Shown here in pieces: positions 10,081-23,700 of a stretch of 64,000 bases of DNA (its first letter is position 1; each line of letters opens with the position of its first letter). Origin of the DNA: Daphnia pulex (Eukaryota > Arthropoda > Branchiopoda > Diplostraca > Daphniidae); the NCBI RefSeq assembly GCF_021134715.1, contig NC_060021.1, positions 4,960,001-5,024,000 on the forward strand, in the 5' to 3' direction. The notes under the pieces are model-generated. The model ran no database searches and was not told where the DNA came from. It saw only the letters and a program-made list of their open reading frames with translations. The position numbers and the translations under genes are program-made.

Positions 10081-10338
10081 TTTGAGGCGATGATGATATC
10101 TTTCTCAGGGGAAGGATTCGTTCCTTTTTCTGCCACCAGAGGCGGAAGAGTAGCGAAGTCTGTAAAAATCTGGGCTTTCGCTCGTTACGGGTTGACGCAG
10201 TCTAGCAGATAATAAGTCCGGAACGGTGGTAACCAAAATAAAGCCTAGATTTTCACAGACTTCGCTACTCTTCCGCCTCTGGTGGCAGAAAAAGGAACGA
10301 AAATTCTGCCCGAGGCAGATATCATCATGGCCTCAAAA
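10081..10338. repeat. Long foldback inverted repeat
   Basis: The left arm (10081-10177, starting TTTGAGGC and containing CTGCCACCAGAGGCGGAAGA) is matched in reverse complement by the right arm (about 10241-10338, ending GGCCTCAAAAA). About 80-97 bases per arm pair with a few mismatches; the spacer is about 63 bases. No transposase or obvious target-site duplication was found. It could be a foldback transposable element or a locus whose transcript forms a long hairpin. Confidence -1.
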
Positions 10339-10732
10339 ATTTCTGCAGGGCCTTATGGGAGCAGCGTCTCCTATTTTCCTCCTTCATGCTTGAATTGAAT
10401 ATTGAAAACAAGCAGACGATATTCAATATAAATAAACAAGTTGCAGCACTGCCTGATAAATATTGTTGCAAAAATTATTTTCCGGTTGGAAAATTAAAAT
10501 TTTGAATTTAAAAATTTGAAAACATTAGCTCAGAGAAATAAATCCACTGAGTATAAGAAAAATTCTGAGGAGGAATTTATTGATGAGGTCGTTCTAAAAT
10601 GGTAATTCTACATGGACATGGTTCATGTTCATGCTGGTTAAAATTAAATTACGAATGAAAATCACACTTTCGCGGGAAAAATAAAACGATTATGTAAGTC
10701 AGTATGTTAATTTTAGTTAGCAGAACGTGGAT
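10339..10732. other. AT-rich spacer
   Basis: Lies between the foldback repeat and the zinc-finger gene's stop codon. It is AT-rich. A short imperfect self-complementary pair (AATATTGAA and ATATTCAATAT around 10396-10432) was seen. No gene was recognised. Confidence -1.
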
Positions 10733-13700
10733 CTAGGCAGGCGAAATAGATGGTTTCGTTCGTCCAGGTTGGCCAGTTTTATGGTATTGAATCACATGAG
10801 TTTTCATTTCGCGGAGATCAAACACCTTCCCACAGCACTTGAGATGTGTTACATCAGCTGGGCAATAAAGACCAAGAATTTTCCTAATTAGCAAAGAACA
10901 AATGATAATGATGAATCGAATGCTGATAAACTTAAAAAACAAAACAAAAACAGTGCTTTACCCAATTCCATAACGATACATGCTATGGTAGTCACCATTA
11001 TCATCCCTACAGCCATTTCTTGTTCGGCATTTCGTGTTTTGCCACATCGCTATGTTGGCCAATCGACAAAATTCTTTCAAATTGGCCACATTATTCTCTT
11101 TCGACGGATCGACGGCCGAAACATTTGCTGCCTTTGTCAATATCCCTTCTGCCACAGAAGCGACATTTCGCTTCTCAACTTGATTCGTCGATGTTGATTC
11201 ATTGTTAGATGATCGGCATGAAGCATTCGTTGTTCTTTGAAAGGATAAATTTGTGTTCAGAAATCTGAACTCAGAATCTAAAACAACGAAAAAATCCCAT
11301 TAAAAAATTTTTAATTTATTTTTAGCTTGAATAATTTTTTTAGGCAATGAGCCATACGAAAAATTTAGTATAGAACAATTTAATGGTGACTCACTATTCG
11401 GCGATAGAGATTGCGAATTTTTCACGGTGTTTATGATTAAGAGAATGACGTTTCCCAACATTTCGAGGTGATCAAGCTTCTCCCAGTTGCTAAACAGAGG
11501 GAGTGTTCCGTAGGCGTACCGGACAGCATTTAGTGAAGTGTCTTGATTCGTCAAGCCTTTCAGATCTTCCCAACGGACAACAGCTATTTTGGTAGTGTTC
11601 CATACGTATTCGAAGGATTCGATGGAGTGACAACGGAAATCGGCCTCCGTTGATTCACGAATTAGGTTTGTGAGGTAACACGACATTTCTAATAAACGTT
11701 GGAGAAGAGGCAGTACAGCCGACACGGTCATTGCTAGCGATATTTGTGCTCTTAATTGACGGGCTTCGTCATGGATTGGGCTTATCGCCATTTTCGACCC
11801 AGGAGGGAATAGCTGGCAATTAGAAGCTATAAATAATAAAAATAATAATTGCACAAGTCTAGTCACTATCAAAAGGTATATTGTTTTAAACTGTACCGTT
11901 CTTAGAAGACGCTGCTTGCTCGATACCCAGACGTCCACTTCGTCGTACTGCACTCGGTGGTAACGGAATGGACTGAGGTGAAAAAGAGTGACCGGATTCC
12001 AAAATAGACCTATCAACATAGCTTTCTCCATTCAGACTTATTTCGTTTTCAGTCTGGTTGAGCGGCAGGTTATCTACCACCCAGTTTAGTGCAGGTTGAA
12101 GTTGGCCAACAGAATTTTTGAGGATCGATGACTCCATAGGATCCCGGTCCATCGGCAATGTCAGCGAATGCTGGTCTTTGCGTTTGTGTTTCTTAGCCAC
12201 GTGTATCTTGAGATAACCTTTACGTGAAGTGGTAAATTCACAAATGCTACATCTGAATAGGTCATTTTCAGAATGGACAGCCTGGTGATATCTGAGGATG
12301 TATGGGCTGTTAAATTCTTGAGGACAGACTGAACATTTAAATCTAAATAGCAGACGGATTCAAAACGTACAATTAGAGAAAATTTATAGATAAAATCTAA
12401 GCTTTCATTTACTTCTTTACACCGTGTATCTTGGCAACGTGCGATTGTAGATTTCCTGGCCATTTCGTGGTGTATGGACAAAGAAAACAACTCATCATTG
12501 TTCCTTGTACCGATTTAGATGATAATTTTGGTTGGGGCGCCGGGGTCAACAACAATTTTGTTGGTGTACTGTTGATTTTTTCACTTTCGTGCACCTTCAT
12601 GTGCCGCTTCAGAGACGTGCGCCATATCGTAGTATGCTGACACTGCGTGCAGGAATATATGGTAGCCTTCTTCGGTGAATTCCCTTCCTCTCCTTTCAAA
12701 TCAGCTTGAAGGGGTTGAGATTCATTCATAACCTACCAGAATGCCACAATTAAATGTTTTTATTAAACACACATTTATACGAGCAACGCATCTTAACTTA
12801 AAATAAGTCAAGTGCGGGCAAAATCTATTGCTTAAGTAGAAATAACTATCGAGGAATACATAACCGTCATAGCAAAAATGGGTTTCACATTAATATATGT
12901 TAATTTCATCCCCTCTAGCGTTATCTACTCTGCTTTTTATAGTTTTCTATCAACTAAACAATTACCGATGATGTTTGTAAAACCGAATGATTGGCTTCTT
13001 CATCGGAATCAGAATCCAAAAGTAACAGACGGTTGGAATTATCAACAATTTCGCAATTGGAATCTGTATAAAAACAAAAAATTGTTCCAAAATGTTGATG
13101 AAATTTGAAAAATATGATGTACCGTTGCGAGAAGCCGACTCAATGGAATGACGATCGGTAAGAGAAGGTGACCGATCCAACAAAGATGGGATGGATGAAT
13201 CGGCTTTCGAAGTCGATGGACATTTTGCATCCATTTGCTTTTTCCTCGGGCTTTTTCTCCTTATCTTCAGCTGCTCTTCAACTACAACACCGCCGTCGTT
13301 CTTACTAGCATCGCATATCTCACTAAGATCCAAGTTCTCTTTACCTATAAAATAGAATATAAAATGTACCAAAGTGAACCGAAATTCGATAGTGAACCTT
13401 ACCGTAAATGGAGTTGGCAGATTTACGCTTCCTACTATACTGCTTCCTACTTGCCGTAGCTAGTTTATCTTCATTGTTGAATTCAGCTTTTTTGTCAGCC
13501 TCTTGCTTTCGTGGCGTCTGGAGCAATCGAACCGATGAAACATCAGAAGCAGCTTTGTTCTCTGTAGAAGAACCACATTCATCAGAAACATCATCGTTGA
13601 CGGGCAAGTGGCTGCGCTGGTCTGGCTGGCCTTCCAACAACGATGAGGTAGAGATGTCTGGATGTTTCTTTGCTATGTGTGAATTCAAAGTTGAATTCCA

Positions 13701-14576
13701 TAAGCTGACGTAGTCGCAGAAATTGCACTTGAATGTCTGCTGATCAAAATGTGTGATCTGGTGGCGTTGCAGAAGTAAAAGACTGCTAAATTTTTTTGCG
13801 CAGTTTGAACACGAGAACCTGAAAATTATTTGAAGTGCTTAGTAGGGAAACATTTCAAAATTATTGAATATTATTCGATTATTACTTTTTCGCGTGAAAA
13901 GCTAATTTGTGCTGGTACAATAGTTTTTTGCTTGAAAAACGACTGTCACAACAATTGTAAATTATCTTGTGCCCAGAGTCCATGTGCCGTTTGAAACTAT
14001 TCGGCCATTTTGTTTTGAACGAACAGTCGGTGCATTTGTGCAATTTGATCTTGAAAGGAATTTTTAATGAAGAAGAGGACGGCTTCAGATCCGGATTCCT
14101 CTCAGTTTGGTGAACCTTCAGATTGTGCTCCTGGAGCGCCTTTCGACTTAAAGTAGTGTAGTCACAAATGTTGCAGGTGAAATTCTTGACTTTGGCACAT
14201 GATTTTTCGTGCTGTCGAAGCTTGGAGGAGTTGAAAAATCTCTGATCACAGATTTTGCACCGATATCTGAATGGAGGCAGAGAGAAATAAATTGTGAAAA
14301 CGGTAATCACGGTTGGCCAAAACGCATAAGTTAATTTAAGTACCTTCGAGGGTGAAATTTTGTCACATGCTGTTGATATGCTTCTTTGTCCGAAAAAAGA
14401 ATATCGCAACACTCGAGGGTGCCGGTTCTCTTATTGTGTATGTTCACCTGGTGAACTGTCAAATTGCTGCGATAGTCCGTACTGTAGTCGCATAGTGTGC
14501 AAAAAAATGCTTTTTTCTGTATGGGTTGCAGCTTTTCGTTTATGTCCACTTCAACTAGTATATCGGGCTGGGCCAT
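10733..14576 (-). CDS. C2H2 zinc-finger protein, 10 coding exons, 1004 residues
   Basis: Exons (minus): 14344-14576, 13886-14266, 13403-13818, 13123-13344, 12966-13063, 12413-12732, 11897-12342, 11395-11826, 10962-11277, 10733-10883. They total 3015 bases, in frame to TAG. ATG at 14574-14576 is preceded by ACC and by an acceptor (CTTGTAG), so a noncoding leader exon exists upstream. About eleven C2H2-type fingers (one C2HC) plus two degenerate ones lie in exons 1-3, 6, 7 and 10, for example FTCNICDYTTLSRKALQEH and FRCSICEFTTSRKGYLKIH. Several share a T-x-W-x-x-x-L/F signature. Exons 4-5 are charged and disordered-looking. Exon 8 (residues about 706-849) is a finger-free, helix-rich segment. 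Spaced single fingers resemble metazoan regulators rather than tandem arrays. Likely a nuclear DNA-binding regulator; no orthologue was recognised. Confidence -1.
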
Positions 14577-17271
14577 GGTCTACAAGAATTAGCGATTTCA
14601 ATGACTACTTTACATTTCATATCAGAAGTGAAATGAAGTAAAATTAACAGTTTGCAGTGCAGTTGCAGTGAGAATTATAATCGCACAACATCTACTTTGA
14701 TGGAACTGATTTAAGATCGTCTTTAAAAAAGTACATCGCGACTGCTGGATAAAGTTTAAGCAATAAAGGAATTCCCCAAATAGTGTTGTTTATCACTCTG
14801 TGGTCAAACCACTGACTCAATAAACATTGATGACCAGCTCAAACAGACTTTTTACACAACTACTTTATCGGTAAAAAGAACAATATAATAAGTAGCTCAC
14901 CATATATAGGAGTTGGCAGCTGAAAAGAGTTCCTGATAAATAAAAAACACGTCACATTGAATCGTTAGCTTCCAGCATGCTCATTTGAGCTCAGATAAAC
15001 CAGTCTTGAAATCAAAGTCACTTCCAATCGATGAATCACAAGCACTACCTCACTCAGAACTCACAAGGCAAGTGACATTAGGACTTGAGGGGATCGTTTG
15101 AGAATCTTCGATTTTAAACTCCCCCCATTTTGTCTCCAAAGTCCACCACTCCACCCCAAGCCGAGGTATGTGACCTTGTCCCTAAAGATCAAGTGGCACC
15201 AGCAAATGCATTCAAGGGGTATCAGAGTATGGGTTCGAATTATACATCAGGGGTCAGATGACCTTTATTCAGCAACGCCGTAGGGAATGGATTTTGTCGG
15301 AAAAGGAGAGTGCGTACACTCATATAACAGGTAGATTAATAACTAAATAGGCAATTCAAAAGAACAGCTCCAGCGCAACCTTACTTAACAAGATAAAATC
15401 TCTGGACATTTTTGCCAATGTAATATATGGCTAGGCTATGATTTTTAACGAATGCCCGTACTGGACAATAAATAAAAAACAAAAATGAAAAACTTATTTT
15501 CTGTTATGGTACTAATGGAAGATTTTTGTAATAATGGTTTACGCAATCGATATACTTAAAAAAAAAAATTTTTAGATAAGCTGCGTTACCACCAGGCTGG
15601 TAATAATAAACTAGTAAATATTTCATTATTTAGTTTAAACCTTCGTTAGAAAAGAATTTGCGAAAGACTTTGCTCAGTTAAATCAGTTTGCGTCCTAGCT
15701 TAATATCTTAGCTAATATTCTGAACGTCGTTCACTTCCAAGTTGTAAAGATTTTTTATGTGTTCCTCCTCCGCAAATTTGTCGTTACTTCTAGTCTACTA
15801 CTAAAGCTCATTTCAACGCCCAGGTGAAGCCTTCGGTTTCATCCACTTCGTTAAATCGGCGTTAATGCTGTACTTTTTTAACCGACACATTGGATATTAA
15901 CGCCTTTTGTTTCCAAGTTCCGCCTTTTTATCTCTTCTCTTAGAATTTTTCGATAGACGATAGACGAGCCGATAGATGGGACGGGGGGTAAAAATATAAT
16001 ACGTAAACAAATTTACTTTACGTATGATCATAAAAAATGGAAATGTGCTACCGTGTAAAGATGGAATATTTCCTCGGTGGATTTCTCAGTATCGATGTCT
16101 TTATTTTTTGGAGTACCAATGACGCAAGTTGCTTTTAACAATCACACCTTGTTGTCTCATATAGACACAAGATGCAGGTGAAGGTGTCCTTCCTAAAAAG
16201 AAAAGGTATGTCAAGTTCAGAAAATGCATGTTGTGTATGATGTTGTTTACACCCCAAAAAATATTTGTGCACAACTAAATGTTATAATGTCTTAAATGTT
16301 ATACACATCATTTAAGGCTAGTTATCACTTATCACTAAGGTCTTCTACCTTACATTTTCCTCAACAATTTTTGGGTAAAATTTAAAAAAACAAAACATGT
16401 AGCCTACTACTTTAGGCTAATTCAAGAAAATGTTTCCAAACATATTTTTTCATTGAATACTGCACAATTATACAAGAAAACATTTGTCAATGACCCTGAG
16501 TGTGGTATTGATTTTTCCCTGGTTCAGCGTGGTACAATTTTCTTAGAGAAGCTTACAAAAACTATACCAAACCTGTACATCTGACATGTTAGACTATGTC
16601 ATATTTTTGGTAAAACAATTTTGTATGCTTATACACAGTATGACAGATGGCACCAAACACTAACTGCTTGTTTAATTTATACTAATACTTTTCCTTCCTT
16701 TTTTTTTGCTTGATATTCGATAAAATTCTAAAACTGTTCCTTTCTCCTTTTCACTTTAACAATAAACTAAAAACACAAAAATAGTAACAGGTAATAGGAA
16801 TAGGATAAAGTAACTAGAAAATTTTAAATTACTTTCTGCTGAGAGTTCGAAAATTTTATTGAATCAAACAAAAATGGCTACCTGGGTGCCGGTGTTGCCA
16901 TATTGGCTATGTTGGCATTGCCAATTTGCATTGCCAATTTGCCAGATAAAATTCTTAAATTATCAAAAATTATAGATTTTTAAAAACAGATTTTTAGTAA
17001 ATTACTAAATAATTCAATTATGTTGCGTTTACAAGCATTCAAAAATCTTTTCCATAAATAAGAATAAGTTTACGACTTGTAAACTTTATTATTTTACTTT
17101 AATTCTCCTCATCGTTAGTCAAATTTCCTTGGTCAATAATTTTGGTGCTCCTATGGTTGTTTTTTTTTTAATCTTCTTTTAAAAAAAGAATCCTCGGTTA
17201 TAATTTTATAATTTGAACTTCTCGAAACTCCCGCGCGCGCAGGAGAAAACTGTTGAGAGCGACACTAGGTG
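14577..17271. other. AT-rich intergenic region between divergent genes
   Basis: Separates the minus-strand zinc-finger gene from plus-strand Uba3, so it should hold both promoters. Near 14915 a TATATATGGTGAGC stretch on the minus strand could mark a leader exon and donor of the zinc-finger gene. A short tandem of ATTGCCAATTTGC-like units lies at 16914-16943, a weak tRNA-like segment at 15194-15240, and a GC-rich CGCGCGCGC at 17231-17240 just before the likely Uba3 leader. No open frame with family similarity was found. Confidence -1.
15194..15240 (+). repeat. Possible tRNA-like (SINE) remnant
   Basis: TGGCACCAGCA followed about 35 bases later by GGGTTCGAAT loosely fits pol III A- and B-box spacing and resembles the better match at 51219-51271. 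No cloverleaf can be drawn. Weak call. Confidence -1.
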
Positions 17272-17298
17272 ATGGCGGAAGAGATTTGCGATTGTTAA
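17272..17298 (+). promoter_or_regulatory. Upstream ORF in the Uba3 leader
   Basis: ATG at 17272 opens an eight-codon frame (MAEEICDC) closed by TAA, inside what looks like the noncoding first exon. A donor AGCAG|GTACAA near 17365 and an acceptor CCAAG near 17610, just before the main ATG, would splice it to the coding exon. It could lower translation of Uba3 or be neutral. Confidence -1.
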
Positions 17299-17623
17299 CC
17301 GTCGTCTGCTCGTTCATAATATTCAAAGATACTTTCGAAGGATAATTAGCGAATTAATCGAGCAGGTACAAAGATTCATTTTCGAGTGGAGACATTTCAA
17401 GTACGAGTGAAGAAATAGTGGTAAAGTGCTTCCAAGACTTGTAAGATCTCACTGTGATTCGTACTTTCTTACTTTTTCTAGACTTTGTTCTTTCCTTGGA
17501 AATTATGTAGTTGAAGGAAGGTTATAGCCTACAAGCTTCAGTAGTCTGCTTAGCCTTTGATATGAAGAATCTATAAATACAATATTTCACATAATTTTAT
17601 TTCATCCAAGGAAGTAGATCAAC

Positions 17624-20600
17624 ATGAGTAGCACTAGCTGGAATGGCAGATGGTTCCACTTGAGAAAAGTCTTGGAGCGAGGTGGACCATTGGCTCATCC
17701 AGACTTTCAGGCCTCAAATGAAACACTCGATTTTCTGTTGGAATCTTGCAAGGTCAGTGAGAATAGTGCATCAAATAAAAAAAAAACTAAATTCAAATGT
17801 TAGAAAATTATTCGTGACAATTTGTGTCATTTAACTTTTTTTTTTACTTCTTTAGATTCTCGTTGTAGGGGCTGGTGGCTTGGGCTGTGAATTGCTCAAG
17901 AATTTAGCTTTAATGGGCTTCCGCAACATCCACGTAATCGATATGGATACTATCGACGTTTCTAATTTGAATCGGCAGTTCCTTTTCCGTCACTCGGATG
18001 TTGGCAGACCGAAAGCTGAAGTCGCTGCCAACTTTATCAACGAACGCATCCCACTGGCCAACGTCACTGCGTACGTATCTTTTTTCGAAGAGAGTCGGGG
18101 CCAATTAGTTTGCCGGCCAGAAGTCGCCACATTTAATTTGGTTTTTCCTCCGGATTGAAATTATATTCGCTCGATTAACTGCAGTCCTTGCTTGTGATTA
18201 TGTCATCCTTAACTATGGTTGGCCAAACATTTGTCCGCTTACAGTTACTATGCCAAAATCCAGGACTACGACCAGGACTTCTACTCTGGCTTCCACGTTG
18301 TCGTCTGCGGGCTTGACTCGATTATCGCCCGCCGCTGGATCAACGGGATGCTCATCAGCCTGCTCACATACGAGGATGGAGAACTTGACCCTTCTAGGTA
18401 TTTACTACTAGGCCGTCATGTCTCTGCAAACTGAATGGCCATTCAAGGATTTGATTCGAATTCTCCCCATGAACGCCGGAAGGTTGAACGACTATCGTAT
18501 CTCATTGGGTGGGTTGTGGGAGGTTGGGCTATAATAGACTTGGTCTTTACTGGGGATATCGTGCCAGATGTATTCTCATGCTGACCATTTCGTTTTGACG
18601 GCTTTTCTTCTCTTTTCTTTTTATGCTAGCGTTACGCCGTTGGTGGACGGCGGAACTGAGGGATTCAAAGGCAACGTTCGAGTGATATTGCCAGGAATGA
18701 ACGCTTGCATCGAGTGCACTTTGGATCTGTTCCCACCTCAAGTATTAAACTCTCCTCCTCCGCTTGATAGCTTTTCTTTTGGACTCATTTCAAAAGTCGT
18801 CACTTTTTTTCTTTATTTCATGGCATTTGTTTACGAATCCATTTGATGATTGTCTCTCATTTTCGGTTAGTGATTTCCCTTTTTCTTTTTTTTCTTGTCC
18901 CTCACGACAAACGCCCACAGATCAACTTCCCGCTGTGCACCATAGCCCATACACCTCGGTTGCCGGAGCACTGCATCGAATACGCTCGACTTCTCCAGTG
19001 GCCTAAAGAGAATCCATTCGGCGAGGAAGTCGCGATCGATGGCGACGATCCAAATCATGTGATTTCATTTCATCGCTAGATCTATTCCCTCCCACCTCTC
19101 CTGTCCCGCTTACCCTTTCTTATTCTGTATTCCACTCAACTGACGATTCTTATTCACCGTTTTTTTGTTTTTGCTTTTTCTTTCCCGTGTTCCATGTCGC
19201 AAGATTTCCTGGATTTACGAGAAAGCCCTGCAGAGAGCCGGCGAATACGGTATGTAATATAGTCTCTCTCGATAGATCCCCCCTCCCCCAACCACCCCTC
19301 TCTTTCGGGTTTGACGACACACAATCGCTCAAGCGTTATATTACTTGAAATGTTATTTTATTTTTTTACAATTTTCATGAGGTTTTGCTTTTATTTTGGC
19401 GGCAGAACGAAAAGAAGAAAAAAAAAAAGAAGATTTGGTTTATTTTTCTTTTATTGTGTATGTGTGTAGTGTGTAGTGTTCCTTGATCGATTCTAGACTT
19501 TCTCGTTTCCCTTCAGGAATTCTCGGAGTCACGTATCGTTTGGCCCAAGGGGTTGTTAAGCACATCATTCCGGCTGTGGCGTCGACCAATGCCGTCGTGG
19601 CGGCGGCCTGTGCCTTGGAAGTCTTCAAGCTGGCCTCCACTTGCGCCCCCAAATTGGACAACTACATGGTTTTCAACGATACCGACGGTTAGCGACATTT
19701 TACAAATTCCTTGCATTTTCGCTGCTCTCCTTTCTGCCATTTCTCCACCCTCCATCTCTTTTCAAAGGAGTCGAATGCCGACGTTATTTATAGTCAAGTG
19801 TGTGTGTGTGTTGCATCGCAGCGAATCGCAGACGCACTTGGGCACGGGTTTTTTTTTTCCCCCTTTTTCGATTTCCTTTTCTTCGGTATTTTTCGACTTT
19901 TCCTTCTTCTTTCTTTTGCGTCAGCTCTTCTCAATCTCTTGTATTTTTATTTTCTCTCCTTCCTTCCTTCCTTTGGCTCGTCACATCCGCAGGGATTTAC
20001 ACCTACACGTACGCAGCGGAAAGGAACGAGAGCTGTGTGGCCTGCTCTCAGATCCCCAAAGATTTGTTCTTCCACGAGAACGCACGACTCAGCGAGGTGA
20101 TGGAACACCTATCGACGACCTACCAGATGAAGAGCCCTGGCGTGACGACCACCGACAAACAAGGCCGCAACCGCACGCTTTACTTGCCCAACGTTAGCAG
20201 CATCGAGGAACGCACAAGACCTAATCTCAAGAAAACACTCAAAGGTACTACTAATAGTCGCCCCGACGCCGACGACGCCGTCCTAGTAAAAGTAGTGGTT
20301 GCCCCTGCAGCCTCTTGTCTCGCTCCTGGCGGCGGCTCTCACCCCCCTTGTTTTATTATCCACTTTGGACGTCGCCGGCGTCGTCGTCGTCGTTTACTTG
20401 GTGTATACTATATTTATAATTTACAAATGGAGCAGGTCGGTAAAGAATAAGGAAAGAAGTCGGCCAAAAACAGGATTTTTGGCTCCTGTTTTTCTCCCGT
20501 AGGCGTAGTAGAGACGTATAAATAACAAGCAATATCGCGTCGTGTGTTTCTATTTCCATATTTCCCCCTTCTTTTTATTTATACATATATTTTCTTATTT

Positions 20601-20709
20601 GGTATTAGAACTGGAACTGAAAGATGGTGCGCAGTTGATCGTGGCTGACGTGACCTCGCCGAATGCCATCGAATTCCACTTGAAGTTGGACGCTCCCATG
20701 GATACGTAG
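17624..20709 (+). CDS. Uba3: NEDD8-activating enzyme E1 catalytic subunit
   Basis: With its APP-BP1 partner, Uba3 adenylates NEDD8, takes it onto a catalytic Cys and passes it to Ubc12 for cullin modification. Exons: 17624-17752, 17856-18070, 18245-18397, 18630-18741, 18921-19058, 19204-19249, 19517-19687, 19993-20244, 20609-20709. They total 1317 bases, 438 residues, close to the human 463. Visible: nucleotide-binding [15 protein letters not shown] (from about residue 48), [27 protein letters not shown], zinc ligands C192/C195 and C336/C339, and catalytic Cys209 in FPLCTIA followed by RLPEHCIEY. The C-terminal ubiquitin-like part that binds the E2 lies in the last exons. All introns are GT-AG and no lesions were seen. 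The start is chosen because it begins the conserved WNGRW block and follows an acceptor; human has a longer N-terminus. Confidence -1.
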
Positions 20710-23700
20710 ACCCGGATCGACACACAACCGAGCAAGAAGAGCACTAACAAAATTTCGCTTTGAATTTAAAAATTTCGGATATTTCCCTTTTGATGAGCGG
20801 GATCGAGAGTCAGAGAGCGAAAATGGAAGGTTTGTCTTCTGTGTGCTGTTGCTTATGTGTAACTAAACTATATACAATGCTTCTACTATTCCTACTACTA
20901 GCCCCATTCAACACTTTTCTTTTTTTCCTGTGAGCTGTTCAATCTGGGCTCTGCCAGGCGTCAACCGGACACATGCACTGTCAGCTTTTGCGATTCTAGT
21001 CGGGAAACCAACCCAAAAGTTTCGTTTTATTTCTTTCCTGTCTTTTGTTTCAGCTTGAATTTCTCAGAAAGAAAAAGGATGGGTCCGCCCTGGCGAACGC
21101 GTGACTCGTCATGTTGTTGGACCATCAGATAACGCCCCATTATTATTACCGGTCGTCGATGTTGTGTGTGCTGCCTGCAGGTTTTGTTTGATTGACGTCA
21201 CCAGCGTCGTCGTCGTCGTCGTCGTGTATCCTTTTTGGCGTGTGACGTCCCCAATAACCACGATGTCGGGTCCAAAATGTTGGCAGCGTCGTGGCCTTTT
21301 GCTTCCAAAACTCTCGGCGAATGCCATAACGACGCAGCGCATAGGGCAACTGGGATGGAGGCCGTTCCAGTGTGTGGGGGGGCAAAGAAAGAGAAACGAT
21401 CGAGTCGAGTGAACCGACTGTTTGTGTGTGTGTGTGTGTGTGTTCCACTGTGTGGACAGCACGTGTGGAGGAAGCTCATCGTCAATAAAGCCAACACAAA
21501 GGAGAGACGAGTTCCATCATCCATCACCGGTGACGAAAAAAAAGAGGAGACTCCGCTGAGGAACCGAGAGAAAAAGAAAATGGGCGAAACCTGAGACGAG
21601 TCTAATCAGAGAGCGGTGGTTCGCGCTCAGTCGCCGTCGGAGAGTCTCTCGTTGCGCCACTACGTCAACTTCCTTCCTTCCTTTACCGATCGACGACTCA
21701 AAAATCATCCCGTCCCGTCTTAGGCTCGCAGAATTTTCACAATCCTTCCGGCATCACTGGGCTTTGCTCTCGTCGCACACTGTCCGCCGTCGCTCCGGCC
21801 TATACCGTTTTCTTCTTTCCCGCATTGACTGTCGGATAAAGGCGGATGAAAAACAGCCGATCGAAATCATTTGGAAATAATAAATAAAAAAAAGGAGAAA
21901 AAAAAAACAATTTGATACGTGCCGCAGGCTATATAGAGAGGGGTGGGGTGGGGGGCTACGGTCGGCAGCAAATCTATTATTATAGCATTTGCCTGGTTGC
22001 GGCGGCAGGGAAAGACGCTCCATCCATCCATGCGAAATTGAATCCGCACCACCCGCAAGCTCTCACTGCTCTCGCACGCTTGAAGGCAGAATCAAACACA
22101 GAGTCGGAAAACCACCGCCGGCCAAGCGTATACAACAACAACAATAACTTGTACACAGGCTGCTCCTGCTGCCGTTCTTTCTTTTTCTTTTTTTTTTCAG
22201 GGGAAAAAACGAAAAAAACAAAAGAGAATCGATACGAAACGCGCACCCAAAAGGCAACGGGAAAATATTTAAAAAAATAAATAAATTTCGGACACGACGA
22301 CAGGGGCCGGCCAGGAAAAAAGGAGAGACACGTTTTTAGCATTGGCTAAATTGAAATCCACGCCCTTTGCTGTTGCTGCTTCTGCTGGGTCCTCACGGGC
22401 GGTGGCAATCTGTTTTGATTACGGACCGCCATAAACTTGCATAAGGCAGCCAACCAAATCCCATCACAATTATGACGTCGACACGGTGGGGTTGTACAGT
22501 TTATTCATTGCGTATGATGGCGAATCGAAAGTGGTCCGGCCTTGGAACGGCCTGGCCGCTATTTTGACGGTCAAGATGATTATTAGAAACGAGAATTTCA
22601 CTCGTCCTGAGCTGGAAGCCAAAACAGCAGATAATCGATGTCAACCCGCTTTTTAAAAAATATTAGTGGAATAGACCGGGATAGACCTGCCATGGAAATG
22701 ATTGAAGTTGCTGACTGTTGTTGACTCGGCGGGTCATAACAAGAGGTCGAATTCATCAATCGCCCATAATATGTGTGTGGCCTCCTGCTGTACATATAGC
22801 TACTGGGTGGAATCTGTGATGGAATGCCGATGGAAAAACAGGAGCCGCGAGTGCGGCGCGACAAATGGTTTCAATGGCAGAGCTATAAGTCAAGTGCGGA
22901 AACACCACCCTATAGCTCCTTCTTCTGCTTTTTCTTTCCTTTCGATATGGGACTTTTTGGAAGGGTGTTTCCTTTATACTCCTCAAGGGCTACATTATTT
23001 CGAATAGAATCTTTGCAGCGCAGCGAGTACGCGGCAGGAGCAGGAGCGTCGCCGAATAAAGAAACGGGGATTTCTTCGGTTGTTGCAACCCCCGACGAGT
23101 CGAGTCGAGTCGAGTGCGGTTTCGTTCTCCCGCTGAATCCATTTGTATTTGTCAAACTGCGTCTAGAGCGACTTGCGTTATAAATATACGAGAGAAAGAG
23201 AGAGAAAGACGCCGCCGCCGCCCTTTATTGACGTATGGACGTAACGGACTTTTGTGCCAAAGAAGAAGAAAAGTTACGACAGTCAAATGCACGGTGAGAG
23301 TTTCGCGCCATAGCGACCATATATAAATGAGACTGACATGTTATTCTCACCGTTTTTTCACGTTAGATCCCAGTGTGTAGACTAGAGAGAGAGACTGTAA
23401 ACATAAATATCAATAATACGGGCGACGGCGACAGAAGGAAAAACTCGACGCGGGCCACAATCCCCCCAAAAAAAGAAACGAGATGAAGTCATATTCACGC
23501 TGCTGAGGCTGTTGAATCTACAAAAATATCGCGACATTTGCAATGATGCGCGCCCTTCATCATCAACACACGGCGGCTTCTTTATTTTCTTTCCGCCATT
23601 TATTCACGCCCACCGTGATCCGCGCAACTTCATCAGCAATTAACGGCGCACGGTGTGCTGAGCCACGCATCTCTCTCTCTCTCCATTATATTCGCCATTA

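Noticed and set aside
16150..16200. Minus-strand 45-base stretch between a good acceptor and donor reading KDTFTCILCLYETTR, finger-like
   Set aside because: No His pair follows and there is no link in frame to the zinc-finger gene; too short to support.
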